Below, one piece after another: positions 1 through 7,838 of a stretch of 24,263 nt of DNA. Made by a program: the position numbers and the translations under genes. The notes beneath the pieces were generated by a model. It did not search any database. It saw nothing but the letters and a program-made list of their open reading frames with translations, and had not been told where the DNA came from. The stretch spans positions 1-24,263 of the forward strand of contig CAZDHT010000055.1 of NCBI GenBank assembly GCA_964505325.1. Direction: 5' to 3'. Position 1 is the first letter of the stretch. Each line of letters starts with the position of its first letter. Source of the stretch: CAZDHT01 sp964505325. GTDB taxonomy: Bacteria > Planctomycetota > PUPC01.

Positions 1-64
1 CGTAGAACGGCTTGAAGAAATTCCACATCGTCGCATAGTAATCGTCACGCGGCATGGTTCCCAT
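1..64 (-). CDS. 5' end of an unrecognised gene, cut by the window edge
   Basis: Only the first 21 codons are visible, reading MGTMPRDDYYATMWNFFKPF and continuing out of the window. The start at 64 is preferred over the in-frame ATG at 55 because a GGGAG ribosome-binding site lies about seven bases upstream of it. The peptide is rich in aromatic residues but too short to assign to a family. The gene runs leftwards, in the same direction as the transglutaminase-like gene to its right. A dispersed palindromic element fills the space between them. Confidence 0.5.
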   Translation of the reverse strand, partial: MGTMPRDDYYATMWNFFKPFY

Positions 65-83
65 CAGCTCTCTCCCTTTCTTT

Positions 84-189
84 CCTCACCACGAAGACCC
101 GAAGGCCACGAAGGTGCACAACGGCCTGCGGCTGTTGACCGCGGGCCGCCTTTGCGGACCTCTGTGTTCCTTGTGCCTTGGTGGTCAGG
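84..189 (-). repeat. Dispersed imperfect palindromic element, copy 1
   Basis: The left end reads CCTCACCACGAAG. The right end, reverse complemented, begins CCTGACCACCAAGG, so the ends form a long imperfect hairpin around a GC-rich centre. Read on the minus strand it matches the copy at 2204-2294: both begin GACCACCAAGG, both end in GTCTTCGTGGTGAGG, and both have a GCGG-CAACAG-like centre. Sequence of this kind (TTCGTGTCTTCGTGGTG) is a common intergenic repeat in many environmental bacterial genomes. No ORF in it looks real. Confidence 0.75.
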
Positions 190-197
190 TCTTCCAA

Positions 198-2159
198 TCA
201 TGACTGGACCGTAAAGAGCGTCTCCGGGCCGGGCTGATCCAGGGTGTTGACGGCGCGAACGGCCAAGGTGGCCGCGCCATTAGTGTCCCACATACAGGTG
301 TCAGTGTCAATCCGGCCTTCGGGACACACGTCAAACGCGGCGGCGTTGGGCAGTTGCGAGCGGAGCTGGACGAGGACCTGCCCGTCCGGCAGCGCGGTGA
401 GGAAGACGCTCGTCTCGCCGACGGTCCACTCGACGTCGCCGCGCCGCGATGTGAACTTCGGATACCACGGCATCACGGCCTGCCCCGGCCGGCGATACTT
501 GAGGTGGCCGGAGTAGCGGAACACATCGGCGCGGAAGAGCGGCTCGGTCGCGTCGGTGTAGTTGTTGCGTTCGGGATACGAGATTTCGCGGCGGAACCAG
601 CGCAGGTCGCGGGCGACCGTCGCCGGCCGCGTTCGGTAGAGCCCGCTCTTCCAGACGAAGTGGCGGCGGACGATCTTGCCCCGCGCGGCGCCCAGATCGA
701 TCGCGCTCATCGGCAAGCCGTTACCGGCGTGATAGTATCCCCCGAACCCCTCGGTCCAGACCTTGATCTCGCCGGTCTTCGGATCACGGCGCTGGTCCAT
801 CGGATCGACCACGGCCCACTTGCCGTGCACGGGCGACCAGAACTCGGTGACCAGGTGGTTGCCACGACAGATGACGCGGCCGGTCAGACCGAACGCGGCG
901 CCGAGCTGGACGAGCGCGAACGCGAGCCCGCCGCAGTAGACGGGCGTCCGCTTCGCGTGGCCCAGCTCGAGAATATTGTGCACCTCGTAGACGGGCCGGG
1001 GGATCAGGTCGACGCGCTTGACGCGGTGGCCGCAGTAGTTGCCGACCCACGCGGCGAGGCGGAGCAGGCCGTCCCACTCGTCCCGGCCGGCGTTGAATAT
1101 CTGGTCGAGTCGATACTTCTTACGCAGGTACACGAGCTTGTCCGAGGGCCGCTGGTGCGCGAAGTGCCGGCCGGAGAGCACGGTCGGCGGCTTGTCGATC
1201 TCCACCAGCAGCGGGGCCACGTTCGCCGCCGACCGGAGTTCGGCGATGAGGCGGACGCGCTTGAGCACGGGGGCCGAGCGCTGGCCCGGCGTCAAGGTGA
1301 TGCGGAACTGGACGAACCGCGGGCCGGGCTCGGGGAGTTCGCGTTCGAGCGCCTTCGCGGCGGATGCGGAGAGCTTCCGCCACCGTGTCCAGATCCCGGG
1401 CCGGTCGAGCCACGGCCCGGTACCGAGGCGGACCTCGACGCGCGACGCGCAGTTCGTGCGAACATCGAGCGACGCCACCCGCCCCGCGGGCGGCACGTGA
1501 AAACGGCCGGCCCCAGCGAGGCCGGCTACAGAGCCCGGCACGAACTGGATCGGCGGCGAGGTGATCGCGCCGGATGCGGCGAGGCGCGTGCCACTGATGC
1601 GGATGCAGTACTCGCCGTCGATGAATCCGCCGAGCCCGAGATGCTCGTCGTCCCAGGTCCGGCCGGCGTCGGCGCTCCGGGCGCTGCGGTTGGGGAACAT
1701 GGACGGCGCGATAAAGAGCCGCCACGCCAACGTCCCCGTCGTGTGCAGGATCAGTTCGTTGGCGCCCTTGCGCAGCGGCGCCGGCGCCGGGATCAGCACC
1801 CAGTCGCTGTACCACGGCGTGCAGTTGATCCGCGCCGGCCACGTGAACGGGACGCCGTTGAACGCGCCGGCGAGCTTCCCGCGCCCGCGCAGCTTGTGCC
1901 CCGCGACGCAGATGACCGCGTCCCCAATTCTCGGGTCTGGCACGTCGAACATCTTCCGCGCCCAGGTGGCCGCAGTGATCTCCTCGAACGCGGTGTCCGC
2001 GTAGCCCATGAACTGCTCGACCACGTCGCCGTTCTCGTCGGCGATGACGCAGTGGTCGGAGAGGGTCAAGCCGTCCGGGATGCGGACGACCTCCGTGCTC
2101 CAGAACAACTCCTCGAGCTGCTCGGGGCCGTCCCAGGAACGAGTCATTCGTGTCGCCAT
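198..2159 (-). CDS. Transglutaminase-core domain protein, 653 aa
   Basis: Residues about 400-455 form a transglutaminase-like (papain-fold) core. The Cys409 of VYCGGLAFAL, the His435 of GNHLVTEFW and the Asp452 of WAVVDP make a complete Cys-His-Asp triad. The roughly 390 residues before it look beta-rich, as in carbohydrate- or protein-binding modules, but I do not recognise a named family. There is no signal peptide, so the protein is probably cytoplasmic. The substrate is unknown; prokaryotic relatives include peptidases and amide-processing enzymes. The start at 2159 (MATRMTRSW) was chosen because a minus-strand TATAAT lies nine bases upstream. A start four codons later (2147) is possible. 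A longer frame extends antisense through the next gene, but everything upstream of 2159 in it is shadow. Confidence 0.8.
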   Translation of the reverse strand: MATRMTRSWDGPEQLEELFWSTEVVRIPDGLTLSDHCVIADENGDVVEQFMGYADTAFEEITAATWARKMFDVPDPRIGDAVICVAGHKLRGRGKLAGAFNGVPFTWPARINCTPWYSDWVLIPAPAPLRKGANELILHTTGTLAWRLFIAPSMFPNRSARSADAGRTWDDEHLGLGGFIDGEYCIRISGTRLAASGAITSPPIQFVPGSVAGLAGAGRFHVPPAGRVASLDVRTNCASRVEVRLGTGPWLDRPGIWTRWRKLSASAAKALERELPEPGPRFVQFRITLTPGQRSAPVLKRVRLIAELRSAANVAPLLVEIDKPPTVLSGRHFAHQRPSDKLVYLRKKYRLDQIFNAGRDEWDGLLRLAAWVGNYCGHRVKRVDLIPRPVYEVHNILELGHAKRTPVYCGGLAFALVQLGAAFGLTGRVICRGNHLVTEFWSPVHGKWAVVDPMDQRRDPKTGEIKVWTEGFGGYYHAGNGLPMSAIDLGAARGKIVRRHFVWKSGLYRTRPATVARDLRWFRREISYPERNNYTDATEPLFRADVFRYSGHLKYRRPGQAVMPWYPKFTSRRGDVEWTVGETSVFLTALPDGQVLVQLRSQLPNAAAFDVCPEGRIDTDTCMWDTNGAATLAVRAVNTLDQPGPETLFTVQS

Positions 2160-2168
2160 CGTGGCGGG

Positions 2169-2174
2169 ATTATA
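2169..2174 (-). promoter_or_regulatory. Candidate -10 box (TATAAT) for the transglutaminase-like gene
   Basis: The minus strand carries a perfect TATAAT. A weak -35 match (TTGCAG) lies 16 bases upstream. Only nine bases separate the box from the ATG at 2159, so transcription would start within a few bases of the codon. That gives either a leaderless mRNA or use of the later ATG at 2147. Confidence 0.45.
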
Positions 2175-2203
2175 ACGCACGGCGCCCGCTCTGCAACAGA
2201 CCC

Positions 2204-2294
2204 GACCACCAAGGAAACTCCCTGGCCGCCCTTTGGGCGGCAACAGGCATCTCCTTCGTGCTCCTTCGTGTCTTTGTGTCTTCGTGGTGAGGTC
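2204..2294 (+). repeat. Dispersed imperfect palindromic element, copy 2
   Basis: The element begins GACCACCAAGG and ends CTTCGTGGTGAGGTC, two ends that are imperfect reverse complements. The centre holds a perfect 7-bp hairpin, GCCGCCC-TTT-GGGCGGC, at 2225-2241. The right half is built of CTTCGTG-type units. It is in inverted orientation to the copy at 84-189, so the two copies bracket the transglutaminase-like gene. Its translation gives the TTKTQRHEG-type peptide often seen in spurious annotated proteins. Confidence 0.75.
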
Positions 2295-2302
2295 CTTGGC
2301 GT

Positions 2303-2331
2303 TTGACTTCGCAGGCGGGGTCGGGTAGGCT
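2303..2331 (+). promoter_or_regulatory. Weak candidate sigma70 promoter for the TauE/SafE-RraA pair
   Basis: TTGACT (2303-2308) is followed after 17 bases by TAGGCT (2326-2331). The -35 is good but the -10 matches only three of six consensus bases. It lies 39 bases before the GTG start of the permease. Confidence 0.22.
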
Positions 2332-2369
2332 CCAGCCGGCTTTGTGGAGCGCGTCACGAGGGCAGGTTC

Positions 2370-3122
2370 GTGATCGAGTTCGCACCGGGGGTGACACCGG
2401 CGATCGGGTGGACGGTCCTCGCCGTCGGCGCGATGCTGTTCGGGCTGACCAAGACGGGCATCCCCGGCATCAGCATCCTGGCCGTGGTGCTGATGGCGTC
2501 GGTGATGGACCCGAAGCAGTCGGTCGGGCTGGTCTTGCCGCTGCTGATCACGGGCGACATCTTCACGGTGATCTACTACCGCCGCCACGCGGTGTGGCGC
2601 CACCTGCTGCGGCTGATGCCATCGGCGCTGGTGGGGATCGGGATCGGGTTCGCGCTGCTGGGACAGCTCGAGGGCGCGGAGCTCGGGCCGATCGTGGGCG
2701 GGATCGTGCTGCTGCTGCTGGCGGTCGAGCTGGGCCGGTCGCTCTGCAGGTCGGAGCGCATCCCGAGCCACTGGAGCGTGGCGGCGGGGATCGGGCTGCT
2801 GGCGGGGATCACGACGATGTTCGCCAACGCGGCCGGGCCGCTGCTGGTGATCTACTTCACGGCGATGCGGTTCGACAAGCACAAGTTCATCGGCACCGCC
2901 GCGTGGTACTTCCTCACGCTGAACTGCATCAAGGTCCCGCTGTTCTGGCACCACGACATGATCACCGCTGAGTCGCTGCGGACGGACCTCTGCCTGGTGC
3001 CCGCGGTGCTGGCGGGCGCGGTGCTCGGCGTGGTGGTACTGAAACGCATCCCGCAGAGGGCGTTCGTGGTCGTGGTCAAAGTGCTGGCCGCGGCGGGAGC
3101 GATCAAGCTGATCGTCTGGTAA
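2370..3122 (+). CDS. TSUP family (TauE/SafE-like) membrane permease, 250 aa
   Basis: This is a very hydrophobic protein with about seven or eight predicted membrane segments in two halves. It has the glycine- and proline-rich first helix typical of the TauE/SafE (TSUP) family (LFGLTKTGIPGI) and a similar second-half motif, LAGITTMFANAAGPL. Family members export or import small anions such as sulfite, sulfoacetate, sulfolactate or other organic acids; the substrate cannot be read from sequence. The GTG at 2370 was chosen because GAGGGCAGG precedes it. An ATG at 2433 would remove part of the first helix. The RraA-like gene starts 11 bases after the stop, so the two probably form an operon, which hints that the permease moves an organic acid related to the aldolase's substrate. 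Confidence 0.85.
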   Translation: MIEFAPGVTPAIGWTVLAVGAMLFGLTKTGIPGISILAVVLMASVMDPKQSVGLVLPLLITGDIFTVIYYRRHAVWRHLLRLMPSALVGIGIGFALLGQLEGAELGPIVGGIVLLLLAVELGRSLCRSERIPSHWSVAAGIGLLAGITTMFANAAGPLLVIYFTAMRFDKHKFIGTAAWYFLTLNCIKVPLFWHHDMITAESLRTDLCLVPAVLAGAVLGVVVLKRIPQRAFVVVVKVLAAAGAIKLIVW

Positions 3123-3133
3123 GGAGAGAACCG

Positions 3134-3835
3134 ATGAACCGAGCGGAGTTGATCGAGGCATTCCGGGGGCTGCGCGTGACGGACGTCTGCGACGGGATGG
3201 ACTACGTCGGCTGCTTCGAGCGCGGGAACATGAGCGGCGAGGTCCGGCCGCTGTGGCGCGACACGGACACGTTCACGCACCGGATCAGCGGGCCGGCGCT
3301 GACCGTGCGCTATGTGCCGACCAACCGCGAGGTGCCGAACCTGCCGCCGGACGAGTTCGACGGGTACGTCGGCGACTGGTATCGGAACATCTCGCCGGAG
3401 GTCTACCGCGAGCACGTCCAGCCGGGCGACGTGCTCGTCATCGACGCCGCCGAGCAGGACGTCGGGTTCATCGGCTCGAACAACTGCCTGGCGTGGATGA
3501 ACCTGGGCGCGGTCGGCGTGGTGACCAACGGCGGGGCGCGCGACACCGACGAACTGATCAAGCAGCGCTGCCCGGTCTACTCGAAGTTCGTCTCCAAGGG
3601 CTTCAAGCCAGGCCGGCTGGAGACGGACGGCGTCAAGATTCCCATCAACTGCGGCGGGGTGCTGGTGCGGCCGGGCGACATGGTCGTCGCGGACGGCGAC
3701 GGGGTGATCGTCGTGCCGGTGGAGAAGGCGGAGAAAGTCGCCGAGATCGCGCGGCGCATCCTCGACGGCGACAAGGCCGGCCGGCGCAAGCTCTACGAAG
3801 CGCGCGGTCTGCCGCCGGATGCGAGCGTCGAGTGA
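3134..3835 (+). CDS. RraA-like / HMG-CHA aldolase family protein, 233 aa
   Basis: The RraA (4-hydroxy-4-methyl-2-oxoglutarate aldolase / oxaloacetate decarboxylase) fold is shown by GSNNCLAWMNLGAVGVVTNG (residues 114-133) followed at once by GARD. In that motif Arg136 and Asp137 correspond to the substrate- and metal-binding Arg-Asp pair. The later VRPGDMVVADGDGVIVVP motif is also typical. A strong AAGGAGA ribosome-binding site precedes the ATG. Family members cleave or decarboxylate 2-oxo acids with a divalent metal, while the E. coli namesake instead inhibits RNase E; the intact Arg-Asp pair favours an enzyme. At 233 residues it is longer than plain RraA (about 160). The extra residues include a 60-85 insertion (TNREVPNLPPDEFDGYVGDW), seen in the larger, mostly uncharacterised dimethylmenaquinone-methyltransferase-like annotations. 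Confidence 0.85.
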   Translation: MNRAELIEAFRGLRVTDVCDGMDYVGCFERGNMSGEVRPLWRDTDTFTHRISGPALTVRYVPTNREVPNLPPDEFDGYVGDWYRNISPEVYREHVQPGDVLVIDAAEQDVGFIGSNNCLAWMNLGAVGVVTNGGARDTDELIKQRCPVYSKFVSKGFKPGRLETDGVKIPINCGGVLVRPGDMVVADGDGVIVVPVEKAEKVAEIARRILDGDKAGRRKLYEARGLPPDASVE

Positions 3836-3845
3836 GGCAACTCAG

Positions 3846-4298
3846 TCAACTGCCGAGTGTCAGGCGCGGCACGGTGCCTTTGCCCATGCCCTCCACGTCG
3901 ACGTCGACGCGCTGGCGCGAGAGCGCCGGGCCGTCGATCTCCGCGAGCGTGATCTCGCACAGCACGTAGGCGATGCAGCCTTCTTCGAGATGCCCGCCGT
4001 ATGCGCCGTCGGGCGTCGACAGGGTGACGTGGATGTGCGGCTCGCCCTCGACGACGAGCCCGTTCATCGAGAGGATCTCGATGCCGCCCTCGCCGCGCCC
4101 GAACGTGCTCTCGCTGGGGATCTTGTTGTGCGTCACCCAATGCAGATGGTGCGCGGCCAGCGTCCCGTAGCCGGCCATCACGACCGCTTGCTTCACGCCG
4201 GAATCGGCAAGGAACGACCGGACCGACTCCAACACGTCCTCGCCCGGGTCGACCCGCAGAATGTGAACCTTCTTGACCGAGAAGCTCGCCGAGTCCAT
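3846..4298 (-). CDS. PPC/DUF296 domain protein, 150 aa
   Basis: A single PPC (DUF296, 'plants and prokaryotes conserved') domain fills the protein. Signatures are the N-terminal RVDPGEDVLESVRSF, the central GIEILSMNGLV, the histidine motif EPHIHVTLSTPDG, GGHLEEGCIAYV, and the terminal CEITLAE strand. In plants this domain is attached to AT-hooks and makes trimers; the bacterial stand-alone forms have no settled function. The conserved histidines (PHIHV, GGHL) suggest a metal site. A near-perfect AAGGAGG ribosome-binding site stands six bases before the ATG. The gene is convergent with the RraA-like gene, only ten bases from its stop, and divergent from the HEAT-repeat gene. Confidence 0.85.
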   Translation of the reverse strand: MDSASFSVKKVHILRVDPGEDVLESVRSFLADSGVKQAVVMAGYGTLAAHHLHWVTHNKIPSESTFGRGEGGIEILSMNGLVVEGEPHIHVTLSTPDGAYGGHLEEGCIAYVLCEITLAEIDGPALSRQRVDVDVEGMGKGTVPRLTLGS

Positions 4299-4378
4299 CT
4301 CTTTCCTCCTTGTGCGGTTGTGGTGAGCGGGAGGTTACCATGTGGCACGCGTTGCGGCAAGGGCCGCGAGACGAGGGC

Positions 4379-4412
4379 GCGCCAGGCACGCGCCTTGCAC
4401 CCTGGCGCTTTT
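4379..4412 (+). terminator. Possible intrinsic terminator upstream of the HEAT-repeat gene
   Basis: GCGCCAGG (4379-4386) pairs perfectly with CCTGGCGC (4401-4408) around a 14-base loop, and TTTT follows at 4409-4412. It could stop rightward read-through before the promoter candidate at 4453. The U-tract is short. Confidence 0.35.
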
Positions 4413-4449
4413 ACAGACTCGTTACAAACAGGACGCGGTTTGCGGCTTA

Positions 4450-4458
4450 TGCTATGAT
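4450..4458 (+). promoter_or_regulatory. Candidate extended -10 promoter for the HEAT-repeat gene
   Basis: TGCTATGAT matches the extended -10 pattern (TGn followed by TATAAT) with one mismatch. No clear -35 is seen, as is usual for this class. The leader to the ATG would be about 80 bases. Confidence 0.35.
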
Positions 4459-4545
4459 TGGACGGAAGTTCTGTCTCTTGCTTTACAGAATGCCGGTGGC
4501 CTCGGGCGTCGCGGGCGTTCTGGTCCCGGCGCGGAGGGAGTTGCG

Positions 4546-7416
4546 ATGAAAAGCAGGATTGCCCTATCAGTGCTGGTGCTGCTTCTTCCGCTCGCGCTTC
4601 GCGGGGCGGAGCCGGAGGTCAAGCCGGTCGCGGACTTCATATCGCGGTTCGAGCGGTGGCGGAGGACGCGCCACTTCCGGATGAGAACGCCGCCGGGGCC
4701 GTCGCGGGAGGAATGTCTGGCCGCGCTGCCTCAGTTGCGCGCGGTGTTGAAGGGAGAGGACGCGGCGCTGAAGAAGCGGTCGCTCTTTGTGCTCTGCTGG
4801 ATGTACCCGCTGTCCGACGGCTCCGCCCCGGCGCTGGTGGCCAGGCTGTCCGATCCGGACACAGACATGCGCACGGCCGCAGCGTTCGCGCTGGGGGCGT
4901 TCCTGCCGGATGCCGAACTGGTCGTGCCGGCGCTGCGGAAGGCGCTGGCGGACAAGGAGGCGACGGTCCGTGAGGGCGCGGCGCTCTCGCTGGGCGGGCT
5001 GGGCCCGAACGGCGCGGCGGCGCTGCCGGAGCTGGAGAAGCAGGCCGATGCGGACCGCGACCCGCTGGCCCGCGCCGCGGCGGTCGAGGCGATCCTGCGC
5101 ATCGACGCAGCTCGCGGGGCGAAGCGACTGCTCACGGACCTGGATGCGCCGGTGACGGAGGTGCGGATCGCCGCCGCGTGGGGCGTGCGGCTGCTGCGGC
5201 CGGAGACGGTCGACGTGCCCAAGGTCGCCGCGGCGCTGAGCCGGATCGTCGCGGACGAAAAGGCCGACCACCGTCTGCGCTACGAAGCGTTCATGACCCT
5301 CAGCCGGTGTTTCGCCGGCCGGCCCGAAGCCCTGCGGGCAGCCAGAGCTGCGTTTCGCGCGAAGAAGGTGCCGAGAGTCTATGCCCCGTCGGCCTGGCGC
5401 TACGGACTGCTCGGTGACTCCCTCTGGGCCGAGTGCGGCCCGTGGCGCACGGCCTTTGGGACGGACCTGGCGCTGACGGCGATCCTCGACGTTCCGGGGT
5501 GGCCGCTGACGCCCGAGCAACTCACCGAGCTCTGCCGCCCGGGCATCATGGGTGCGCATCGTCGCCGCGCCAGCCTGCTGCAGATCCTGGCGCGGAGGGG
5601 CAAGCCGGACATGGCGCTCGTACGACGGCTGGTGGAACTGGTGAACACCACGGCCGACGGGGCCGAGCGCGAGTGGGCGATGCGGGCGCTGGTGAAGAGC
5701 CCCATGCGGCGCGACGAACTGGCCCGGCTGGCCGCGCCCTACGCCGCGAAGGGCGAGCGGTGCGCGATCGAGGTGCTGGGCGAGTGCGGCGCCGCGGCCC
5801 GGAAGCACATCCCGAGGTTGCTGCCCGTTCTGCAGCAGCCAAATCCACACATCCGGAGGGCGGCGGCGGAGGCGATCGCCAAGGTCGGCGCCGACTCAGC
5901 GGAGCTGGTGGCGGCGCTGGCCGACACCGTGACGCGCCGCGAACAGTGGTCGCAGTACGATCTGAAGCTGGCGGCAGCACGGGCGCTGGCGCGGTGCGGG
6001 AAGCCGGGTGTGGCGAAGCTCGCGGAGCTGATGTCAGAGAAACGTCCGTTGGAGTGCCGCAAGATTGCGGTGCGGGGATTGGGCAACGCCGGCCCCGAGG
6101 CGGCGCCCGTCGTTCCGAACCTGATCAAACTGATGCAGGGTGGGATGCCGCTGAGCGCCCTGGCACGTGATTCGCTGGCCCGGCTGGGCAACGTCGCCGG
6201 CCCGTTGCTGGCCAGAGAGCTGAGGTCCGATGATGGGGCCAGGGTCTACAAGGCGGCCATCGTGTTCAAGTACATGGGAGAACGGGCGGCGCCGTGGCGG
6301 GACGACATCCTGGGCGCGTGGCGCAGGTCGCGGACGAAATACGGCGACGCGTCCACTTACACGCACCAGGCCGTGGCCGCCCTGGGGGCGACGGTCGCGC
6401 CGGAACTGTTCGCGATCGTGGAGAAGGGCGAAGGAAAGGAGGCGACGCACGCCACCCACCTGATCCGCGACATGGATGGGCCGGCGCTCGCCGGGCACGT
6501 CGACAGGTTGGAGAAGCTGGCGAAGGGGGCCGAGGGGGGCGATGCCCTCCGCCAGGCTCTGGCCAAGGCCTACGCGGAAGCCCCGGGCGGCCGCCCAAAG
6601 CTGCTGGCGCTGATGGCGGATCCGTCGGGCGTCGTGCGGCGCGAAGCGTGCCGCCTGTGCAGCGTGAAGAAATGGCGGGGCGACGACGTGGTCGCGGCGC
6701 TGGCCGAGGCCGCCCGGCTCGGCACCCACCGGGCTCTTTCGGATCTCGCGGAACTGGGGCCGACGGCGAAGGCCGCCTTGCCCGCCCTGTTGGCCGTCGC
6801 GCAGGACACAAAGAACCACCCCGCCGCGTTCCGCCTGAAAGCGTTGATGCCGATCGTGAAGATCGGGCGCGGCGAGCAGGGGCTCGATCTCATCCGCGGC
6901 GCGCTGCTCCGCGACACCGATAACAGCGCCCAGCACGCCGCCAACGCGATCCGGAGCCTGCCCTGGCCCGAGGCGGCGAAGCTCGCCCCCCACCTTCGCG
7001 CCGTGATTGAACGAAAAATGGCGGATGGTACGCTGGAGCGGAACAACATGCGGACCCTCGTGTGGGTGCTGGGCTATGTCGAACCGACACCCGAGGCCAA
7101 CCATCGCCTCTACCAGAAGATGGCCCAGGACGGACGGCCCGACATCGCGAGGATGGGCCAGAGCGCGCTCAAGAACGAAAAGGCGAGGTCGGAACGCGTC
7201 GCCTGGCTCTCTTGGACGGTTGCCCGGGCCGTCCGTCTTGGCCGCGCACGGGCGGGCGACCACCTCGCCAAGATCCTCCAGGAACTGGCGTGGCGGAAGG
7301 ACCCTCGGGCGATCCCCGCTCTCCGGCTCGCGGCGGCGTGCGCGCCGTCGGCGGAGTTGCGTTCGCTGGCGGCGCAACTGCTGAAGGCGGATGCCCGCGC
7401 CCGGGAACGGCAATAA
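4546..7416 (+). CDS. Exported HEAT/PBS-lyase-repeat protein, 956 aa
   Basis: A signal peptide is clear: MKSRIALSVLVLLLPLALRG followed by AEPEVK. The rest is a nearly continuous array of 30-40-residue helical repeats of HEAT/PBS-lyase type (for example DTDMRTAAAFALGAF, EATVREGAALSLGGLG, NPHIRRAAAEAIAKVG, LECRKIAVRGLGNAG). Such solenoids are protein-binding scaffolds, and large secreted ones are common in Planctomycetota and relatives. No catalytic domain is visible. The start at 4546 has a GGAGGGAG site and begins the signal peptide; the frame is open further upstream but that part is not credible. The gene stands alone, with its own promoter candidate, and ends 30 bases before the tRNA promoter. 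No function beyond a periplasmic or surface scaffold can be proposed. Confidence 0.85.
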   Translation: MKSRIALSVLVLLLPLALRGAEPEVKPVADFISRFERWRRTRHFRMRTPPGPSREECLAALPQLRAVLKGEDAALKKRSLFVLCWMYPLSDGSAPALVARLSDPDTDMRTAAAFALGAFLPDAELVVPALRKALADKEATVREGAALSLGGLGPNGAAALPELEKQADADRDPLARAAAVEAILRIDAARGAKRLLTDLDAPVTEVRIAAAWGVRLLRPETVDVPKVAAALSRIVADEKADHRLRYEAFMTLSRCFAGRPEALRAARAAFRAKKVPRVYAPSAWRYGLLGDSLWAECGPWRTAFGTDLALTAILDVPGWPLTPEQLTELCRPGIMGAHRRRASLLQILARRGKPDMALVRRLVELVNTTADGAEREWAMRALVKSPMRRDELARLAAPYAAKGERCAIEVLGECGAAARKHIPRLLPVLQQPNPHIRRAAAEAIAKVGADSAELVAALADTVTRREQWSQYDLKLAAARALARCGKPGVAKLAELMSEKRPLECRKIAVRGLGNAGPEAAPVVPNLIKLMQGGMPLSALARDSLARLGNVAGPLLARELRSDDGARVYKAAIVFKYMGERAAPWRDDILGAWRRSRTKYGDASTYTHQAVAALGATVAPELFAIVEKGEGKEATHATHLIRDMDGPALAGHVDRLEKLAKGAEGGDALRQALAKAYAEAPGGRPKLLALMADPSGVVRREACRLCSVKKWRGDDVVAALAEAARLGTHRALSDLAELGPTAKAALPALLAVAQDTKNHPAAFRLKALMPIVKIGRGEQGLDLIRGALLRDTDNSAQHAANAIRSLPWPEAAKLAPHLRAVIERKMADGTLERNNMRTLVWVLGYVEPTPEANHRLYQKMAQDGRPDIARMGQSALKNEKARSERVAWLSWTVARAVRLGRARAGDHLAKILQELAWRKDPRAIPALRLAAACAPSAELRSLAAQLLKADARARERQ

Positions 7417-7446
7417 CACCCAGACAAACTCTCGGAGCTATCGGGC

Positions 7447-7474
7447 TTGACAGGCCCGACAGGGAGGCTATAAT
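7447..7474 (+). promoter_or_regulatory. Near-consensus sigma70 promoter for tRNA-Gly
   Basis: TTGACA (7447-7452) and TATAAT (7469-7474) are both perfect, 16 bases apart, and end 34 bases before the tRNA. The -35 hexamer lies in the loop of a perfect 6-bp inverted repeat, TCGGGC (7441-7446) and GCCCGA (7454-7459). Confidence 0.85.
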
Positions 7475-7508
7475 TATGTTGGAAAATCCAACACGGCTGG
7501 ATTGACAA

Positions 7509-7584
7509 GCGGGCATAGCTCAGTTGGCAGAGCGACAGCTTCCCAAGCTGTAGGTCGAGGGTTCGAACCCCTTTGCCCGCTCCA
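7509..7584 (+). tRNA. tRNA-Gly, anticodon CCC, with encoded CCA end
   Basis: All four cloverleaf arms can be folded. The acceptor GCGGGCA pairs with TGCCCGC, and the D arm is GCTC-AGTTGGCA-GAGC. The anticodon stem is ACAGC/GCTGT with loop TTCCCAA, so the anticodon at 7542-7544 is CCC. The T arm is GAGGG-TTCGAAC-CCCTT, paired with one G-T. The discriminator base is T, as expected for glycine tRNA, and the 3' CCA is in the DNA. It decodes GGG. An FmdB-like gene follows 37 bases later with no terminator between, so the tRNA may be processed from a longer transcript. Confidence 0.97.
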
Positions 7585-7621
7585 GGTTCCGCGAAACCGC
7601 CCGCCCAGGCTGGTGCCTCAC

Positions 7622-7834
7622 ATGCCGATTTATGAGTTTACGTGCAAGAGGTGCGGCCAAGACTGCGAAATACTGGTCCGCAGTTCTTCAGCCAGGCCGA
7701 AGTGCCCGGACTGCGGCAGCGCGCGGCTGGAGAAACGGTTATCGGTGTTCGCCGCGCAAGGCACAAAACGCCGAGGATCGAGCGCAAGCTGCGCCACCTG
7801 CGCGAGCGGCTCGTGCGCGACGTGCAGACCATAG
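7622..7834 (+). CDS. FmdB-type zinc-ribbon protein, 70 aa
   Basis: The start MPIYEFTCKRCG is the classic FmdB/CxxC_CxxC_SSSS family opening. Cys8/Cys11 and Cys28/Cys31 form a zinc ribbon, and a second pair of CxxC motifs (57/60, 65/68) lies in a Ser-, Gly- and Cys-rich tail. The family was named for a putative formamidase regulator, but most members are small zinc proteins of unknown function. The ATG at 7622 gives the standard family start. The longer open frame runs back through the tRNA and is rejected. The ribosome-binding site is weak. It lies between the tRNA and the HIT gene in the same direction. Confidence 0.85.
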   Translation: MPIYEFTCKRCGQDCEILVRSSSARPKCPDCGSARLEKRLSVFAAQGTKRRGSSASCATCASGSCATCRP

Positions 7835-7838
7835 GGAA

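Noticed and set aside
2160..3161. Upstream extension of the minus-strand 987-residue frame
   Set aside because: It is Arg-, Gln- and His-rich shadow antisense to the TauE/SafE gene and runs through the palindromic element; the real protein begins at 2159.
7502..7621. Upstream extension of the FmdB-type gene
   Set aside because: This part of the frame translates the tRNA-Gly; the family N-terminus MPIYEF starts at 7622.
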